Assembly (NCBI GenBank): GCA_963281255.1
Contig: OY725499.1
Span: forward strand, 4,297,148-4,361,147
Length of the DNA: 64,000 bases
Direction of reading: 5' to 3'
Source: Aphrocallistes beatrix
Lineage: Eukaryota; Porifera; Hexactinellida; Sceptrulophora; Aphrocallistidae
In this document: piece after piece, positions 58,703 through 64,000 of the stretch
Position numbering within the stretch: position 1 is the first letter of the stretch
How the letters are laid out: each line of letters begins with the position of its first letter
Position numbers and translations under genes: made by a program
Notes under the pieces: generated by a model
What the model was told of the DNA's origin: nothing
Databases searched by the model: none
The model's input: only the letters and a program-made list of their open reading frames with translations

Positions 58703-59599
58703 CGGAAATGGTTCTACTTTTCGAAAAAGGAAATAGTTCTACTTTTCGGAAAAGGAAATGGTTCTACTTTTCGAAAAAGGAAATGGTTCTACTTTTCGAA
58801 AAAGGAAATGGTTCTACTTTTCGAAAAAGGAAATGGTTCTACTTTTCGAAAAAGGAAATGGTTCTACTTTTCGAAAAAGGAAATGGTTCTACTTTTCGAA
58901 AAAGGAAATGGTTCTACTTTTCGAAAAAGGAAATAGTTCTACTTTTCGAAACAGGAAATGGTTCTACTTTTCGAAAAAGGAAATAGTTTGACTTTTCGAA
59001 AAAGGAAATAGTTTGACTTTTCGAAAAAGGAAATGGTTCTACTTTTCGAAAAAGGAAATAGTTCTACTTTTCGAAAAAGGAAATGGTTCTACTTTTCGAA
59101 AAAGGAAATGGTTCTACTTTTCGAAAAAGGAAATAGTTCTACTTTTCGAAAAAGGAAATGGTTCTACTTTTCGAAAAAGGAAATAGTTCTACTTTTCGAA
59201 AAAGGAAATAGTTCTACTTTTCGAAAAAGGAAATGGTTCTACTTTTCGAAAAAGGAAATGGTTCTACTTTTCGAAAAAGGAAATAGTTCTACTTTTCGAA
59301 AAGGAAATAGTTTGACTTTTCGAAAAAGGAAATAGTTTGACTTTTCGAAAAAGGAAATAGTTCGACTTTTCGAAAAAGGAAATAGTTCGACTTTTCGAAA
59401 AAGGAAACAGTTCGAATTTTTGAAAAAGGAAATAGTTCGACTTTCGAAAAGGGAGAAGGAAATAGTAGAATTGCGGATTTAGGAAATAGTTCGACTTTTT
59501 ATCATTAGGATTAATGGTGGTTTTCATGTGAACTATTTCCTTTTTTGGAAAGTCGAACGATTTCCGTTTTTTTGCGAACTATTTCCACCACACCGTTTA
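58703..59599. mobile_element. GGAAATAGTTCGA-family element expanded into a minisatellite
   Basis: The right part (59465-59599: gcggatttaggaaatag, aggattaatggtgg, ctatttccaccacacc) matches the hAT-like MITEs at 23.6, 40.0 and 51.6 kb. The left part is replaced by a long tandem array of the element's own 25-bp subterminal unit. The left terminus is only faintly preserved (tacggaaatgg). Confidence 0.75.
58705..59455. repeat. 25-bp minisatellite, about 30 units
   Basis: Units of ggaaatRgttctacttttcg plus aaaaa are nearly identical over about 740 bp. Variants ggttct and agttct alternate through the body. agtttg appears in small patches, and agttcg, the form seen in the dispersed relatives, is found only at the right edge. 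Because 25 is not a multiple of 3, the frames cycle and give spurious ORFs on both strands. Confidence 0.92.
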
Positions 59600-60213
59600 C
59601 ATTCACTGTTGAAATGGAGCTTTCTTCTTTTATCCGAAAAAGCTTTATCACTGCTTGCAATGGATGTTGATTGTAAAGCAAAAGATTGAACCAATCAGAT
59701 TTATAATGGAAATTTATGCGATAGAAAACACCTTGTTATCAGAAAATAAATACTCTTTTGAACTCACTGTTCATAGCGACATAATAGCTGCAAACAGAAC
59801 TTTGACCCAACTATTGAATATCTTCATTACGATTACGAACTGTTGCTGTGTTTAATAATACACTGAGACACTTGTATAACATTAAATGAGCAGTGCCATT
59901 TTTAATAATTTCACTATTTAGAGAGTATATTTGCACTTTTTCATGGAATCTTGGAGTCCTTTCGGGGAAAAAAACCCTTCTATGTTATATTCATCATCCA
60001 ATCAACGGTTAATTCTGAGATAAGCAGTAACGATACAAAGGTGTGAAGTTGTGGTTAGAATGGCGTTTGTTTGGGATGACTACTTTTTTGGTTATAAATA
60101 GGGATTTCTTGATACCTTCAATGACACTACACTTCTTTCAGATACACCATGGATATTAAGCTGCTTCAGAATCAAGCAAGTTAGGCCTATTTTATTCAAC
60201 TATGATTCTTAGC

Positions 60214-60318
60214 CCTTGAAAGCACTTGGGATTTTTCTATTTATAGTAGTAACCCCAAACTTGTATGGCTTAAACCGGTAATGACGCAACACATTCCTGT
60301 GGCAAGCGTGGGTTACCA
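60214..60318 (+). repeat. CTATTTATAG repeat family copy
   Basis: It contains ttctatttatagtagtaacc, cttgtatggcttaaaccgg and gacgcaacacattcctgtgg, ending ggtt-like (gtgggttacc). It is closest to the copy at 487-602. Confidence 0.6.
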
Positions 60319-61553
60319 GATGTTTTGTCTTGTTTTGATGTGCAACCGTTTTCTGTAGGTTCACTATCATTGTGAGTGGGCGAATGCATTAATAATCTGG
60401 AATTACTCAAATCCTGTATTTGACACATCAAAATGGACTCGCTGCCAATACTAAAAAAAAGTGATCGCCTGAGGCATTTAATCATCCATTAATTAAGAGT
60501 AAATGTGATATTATCTTAGAAGTATGGTTGTAACAATATAACCTGTACAATTGCACTGTCACCATGTCAATCGATTTCTATAGAGCGGTTATAACATGTT
60601 GAGAATCATGGCAAACTTCGTTAATTATCACGACTAACAAGACAATTCTTGAACAATAATACCAGGTGCTTATTCATGTTATGCAAATTTGTGTTTTCAA
60701 AGTCATAGATTATAAACCTTGAAAGCAAATAACTGTTGAAATTTCATTGCGATTGAGCTAAATCATGATACTCGTTATCTACATATGTATACACTCAAGA
60801 TCTTCACTTATCAGTTGGAAGCTAGCTTTGCATATTTTTGTAATTTTTATTTTGTAAACGGAAACAAAAATTTAATGATAGAATGCAATCATATTTGGAT
60901 CTACACCCTCGAAATCCATAGATCAGCCATTTTCAAACTTTTCAGGAAGAGTTTCAGATACCATGGACCCCTGAAATGTTTTGTGAACCCAGGTTTCAAG
61001 CAGTGTTTCTCGTCAGAGCACTTCTTTTTCGTTTGTCAAATAACTTTTGTTTTGTTGTTAAATAGTGCAATTTAACCGAATTAACCACACAAAAATTGCA
61101 AAAGTTAATCCGCTTTCCAACAATCCTCAGGAAAACAAGGATTGTGAACCATCGCCATTGTAAACCCGTTTAATAATATCCGCTATACTTATAAAATTCT
61201 TAAATGGTGTTAAAATATTCACAAATATTATCAAGGTTTGAAATACATATACGTATACATATGCCACGGAATTGTATATTACTTTTTTTGTCGTGCAGAA
61301 ATGCTTCTTAAATTGGTATCCACAGAAGTTCTCTAACCGGACAATAGTATTTGAGAACTATTTTCCATCATAATTAGTTATAAAGTGAGTCTATTCATGG
61401 AAAAAATGTAATCAAACTGTAACAGATACTGTAATTTCGATTTCAAATTCATATTCTGCACATTCGAATTACTCAGGCTAGATGCCTTCTATTGATTTAT
61501 TGATTTCCAAGGCTAAGAATCATCAAACTGTGCCACTTTGTGCCACTCCTGGT
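60319..61553. other. Gene-poor AT-rich stretch
   Basis: No gene was recognised; the short open frames have no domain or codon support. A decayed Tc1-like end (ccggacaatagtatttgag) lies near 61338. Confidence 0.45.
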
Positions 61554-61678
61554 TAACCCTTAAATTACCTGGGGTCATTTCTATTTATAGCAAAGACCCC
61601 ACACTTCTAAGGTTTCCTCGCCCAAAATGACTTAACCGGAAATGAGTTAGCAAAAATCTACCGCCATTTGAAGGTTAA
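61554..61678 (+). repeat. CTATTTATAG repeat family, best-preserved copy
   Basis: It begins ttaacccttaaattacctg and ends gccatttgaaggttaa, giving imperfect inverted ends next to TTAA on both sides. In between are tctatttatagcaaagacc, cgcccaaaatgacttaacc and ggaaatgagttagc. TTAA at both edges is the target preference of piggyBac elements, so a piggyBac-like MITE is my inference. At least nine other copies lie in this window in both orientations. Confidence 0.7.
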
Positions 61679-62530
61679 AATAAGTGAAAGATGTAAAAAG
61701 CGGAAATTATATGAGATTCACAAAAATAAATGTAGGTAAACATTTTCAGGCAAAAGGACTTCTACGTAGTACTTGGAGAACTGGAAGTCTTTAGAACTCT
61801 GGAACCGCAGAGATATCGCGTTACTTCCTCAGCTCTTAATTATACAAACTTAGAATCGCTAAATTTCGGGTTTGCGCAATCGAACTATCAGCCCCCGCGA
61901 TATTTATTATTTATTATTACTTTATGAGTAACCAACCAGATTACCAAATCTACCAAGTATCGCTTATGCTTCACTTTTGGTCCAAATTTCGAGAAATTAA
62001 ACCAATTAGTTTTCACTCTGTCCTATTGGCTTTCGCACTGTCGCCACTTTATTCAGTTTATTTCATGTGACTTTCGCTCTTGAGAATTGGTTTCCCATAT
62101 GTTATTATTTGCCAGATAAGTTTTCAGGTAATTGTCATTTGAATTTATTCCATGTTATTGTCACTCTCAGTTATGTTTGCTTACATTACAGTTGACTATA
62201 CTTATGATCCAACAAGGCTCTATTGAAATTTTTTCAAATGAATTTTTTTCTCTCGGGGAGATTAGATAAATAGGGATTGGTGGTTGTGAAATATGGCCCG
62301 AGGCACCAGATACCACTTTCAATTCAACATTCCTGGGAGAAGTAGTGTTAAGCGGAGTCGACTGTAACTGAATTATTGTTGTAAATCAGGATTTTAATAA
62401 ACCTGGATATTCTAGTTCATCCATGGTCAAAAATTATGGACTACCATTGCCTTAGTGTGTAGAGTGCCATGGATAACATATTAGATGTCCAATACTTGAA
62501 GTACTTAACACCAGACTTAATTGGTTTATA
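61679..62530. other. Gene-poor stretch
   Basis: A pogo-like right-end remnant (ttaagcggagtcgactgta) lies at about 62347-62366. Nothing else was recognised. Confidence 0.5.
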
Positions 62531-63606
62531 CATAGCCTACTATATATAAGGCCTAAGAGTAACTTAACCAGGGATGCGGTAGAAGATGGATGAAGAAATA
62601 CATGAGCTGCCTTAAATCATTAACAAAGCACAATAGAGCTTAGGAATGTATTACCAGCATATATAAATATTGTGTCAAAGCACCCATATCCGTTGTTAAA
62701 ATTTAGATTAGTCATCAAATGATTCCGCAACAGGCTATATTTGGGTCAAATTTAGTGATTTTCAGAGGCCGTTTAAGGGCACTTCTAAGTGTTTTTATTA
62801 TAAAGTTTTTCGCATAGAACTGAGAAGTGAATGTGTTAATACTAAAAATTTGGAATTTTTTCATGGAATGTTCTTACATTCCAGTGTTGCTATGGAAACG
62901 TGTTTTGGTCAGTTGGGGCTATATCTTGAAAACAGCGATAGCTAGACATTCAAATATAATCCCATTTGATAGCAAATAGGCTACTTCCTATTTAGCTATA
63001 ATACAATTTCTGTGTCTAAATTCAATGGTTTACGAGATATTCGACAAATTACCAAATGTGACCAATATGATAAATTGTCTAATAACTCGTAAATTATTGA
63101 ATTTAGACACAGAAATTGTATTATAGCTAAATAGGAAGTAGCCTATTTGCTATCAAATGGGATTAAATTTGAATGTCTAGCTATCGCTGTTTTCAAGATA
63201 TAGCCCCAACTGACCAAAACACTTTCCATAGCAACACTGGAATGTAAGAACATTCCATGAAAAAAATTCCAAATTTCTAGTATTAACACACTCACTTCTC
63301 AGTTCTATGCGAAAAACTTTATAATAAAAACACTTAGAAGTGCCCTTAAACGACCTCTGAAAATCACTAAATTTGACCCAAATATAGCCTGTTGCGCAAT
63401 CATTTGATGACTAATCTAAATTTTAACAACGGATATGGGTGCTTTGACACAATATTTATATATGCTGGTAATACATTCCTAAGCTCTATTGTGCTTTGTT
63501 AATGATTTAAGGCAGCTCATGTATTTCTTCAACCATCTTCTACCGCATCCCTAGTGCCAAATTCGCAAGTTACTCTGAGGCCTTATTATAGTAGGCTATG
63601 GCTATG
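62531..63606. repeat. 1.08-kb near-perfect palindrome (fold-back element)
   Basis: Two arms of about 520 bp (62531 to about 63055 and about 63080-63606) are reverse complements with few mismatches and a loop of only about 20 nt near 63068. The outer ends are catagcctactat and atagtaggctatg. The direct repeat GTTTATA flanks the structure (62524-62530 and 63607-63613). One arm has a short extra block (gccaaattcgca) near the outer end. It has no coding capacity. A transposon-like fold-back element is the simplest reading. Confidence 0.85.
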
Positions 63607-63613
63607 GTTTATA

Positions 63614-64000
63614 TTATAATATGATGAACCATGGATATACGAATTTCTTGATATTTATCTTCAATAACATTCGATAGCAACTGCCATGGATATCTAACAT
63701 AGTCACGTTCTTCAAAGTTCAATATTTTTAATATTTTACAAACTCGTTTTTATATTAGAAGTGATGTTCATTGTTAACGTTACGTAATGTTAAATTCCCT
63801 AAGATGGGGCCGCTGCATTAGTTCGACAATAATTTCAGACAGTTGGCATTAGTTCTACTCATAATTAGGAGACCTGTCATTAGTTCTACTCTATTTTATA
63901 GAGAGTAGACATTCGTTAACAGAAATATGGTTGCGGAGAAAATAATCGCAGAAAGTGAAAGTAGGCATTTTAAGTTTGAAACAATGTCAAATTGACCGTT
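63614..64000. other. End of window
   Basis: AT-rich sequence. tagttctact-type motifs recur at about 63848-63895. No gene was recognised. Confidence 0.4.

Noticed and set aside
58705..59455. Possible CRISPR array
   Set aside because: Repeats are directly adjacent with no unique spacers, and the genome is animal.
58705..59527. Long repetitive open frames over the 25-bp array
   Set aside because: A 25-bp unit without stops in several frames produces them automatically. There is no gene context.
1..64000. tRNA, rRNA or snRNA genes
   Set aside because: I scanned by eye for tRNA B-box-like motifs and conserved RNA cores and found none that folded convincingly. A covariance-model search would be decisive.

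Overview
The window is animal (metazoan) nuclear DNA. It is AT-rich, has GT-AG introns, and carries genes found only in animals or typical of them: a ten-finger C2H2 protein, calcium-binding EGF receptors, BLOC-1 subunit 2, a small-Maf-like bZIP and NHL propellers. The standard code fits. Dense short DNA transposons and many single-exon genes point to an invertebrate. I cannot name the species from sequence alone.

Layout. 1.5-15.1 kb holds four tandem single-exon genes for LRR + EGF + transmembrane receptors: copies 1 and 2 are broken, copies 3 and 4 are open. The array is interleaved with a TRAF-type (XAF1/TRAFD1-like) zinc-finger gene, present as a short copy (12.4-13.1 kb) and a 1090-residue copy (16.5-19.7 kb). 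20.4-31.0 kb is a reconstructed six-exon C2H2 gene whose introns hold BLOC1S2 (minus strand) and a head-to-head inverted pair of intronless NHL genes. 31.9-32.4 kb is a small coiled-coil ORF. 33.3-38.0 kb is a three-exon NHL gene with a two-Ig-domain gene nested in intron 2. 39.6-46.8 kb is a divergent housekeeping pair: MRPS2 (two exons, minus) and WDR6 (plus). 46.8-64 kb is gene-poor: a mariner relic, a Maf-like bZIP gene, a 25-bp minisatellite and a 1.08-kb palindrome.

How it fits together. The strongest theme is a receptor/adaptor-like locus: variable LRR-EGF surface receptors co-duplicated with a TRAF-type zinc-finger protein, with receptor decay and change in EGF cassette number (0, 1, 1, 2 copies of a 411-bp cassette). 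Because the locus is segmentally duplicated, several transposon insertions can be read against their empty paralogous sites. An immune or recognition role is inferred from the families and from the pattern of change; the sequence does not show it directly.

Mobile DNA is almost all non-autonomous: hAT-like MITEs with 8-bp target duplications, pogo/Tigger-like elements with TA duplications, a repeat family bounded by TTAA-like sequence that carries the MEF2-type decamer CTATTTATAG, and several fold-back elements. No rRNA, tRNA or CRISPR array was recognised.
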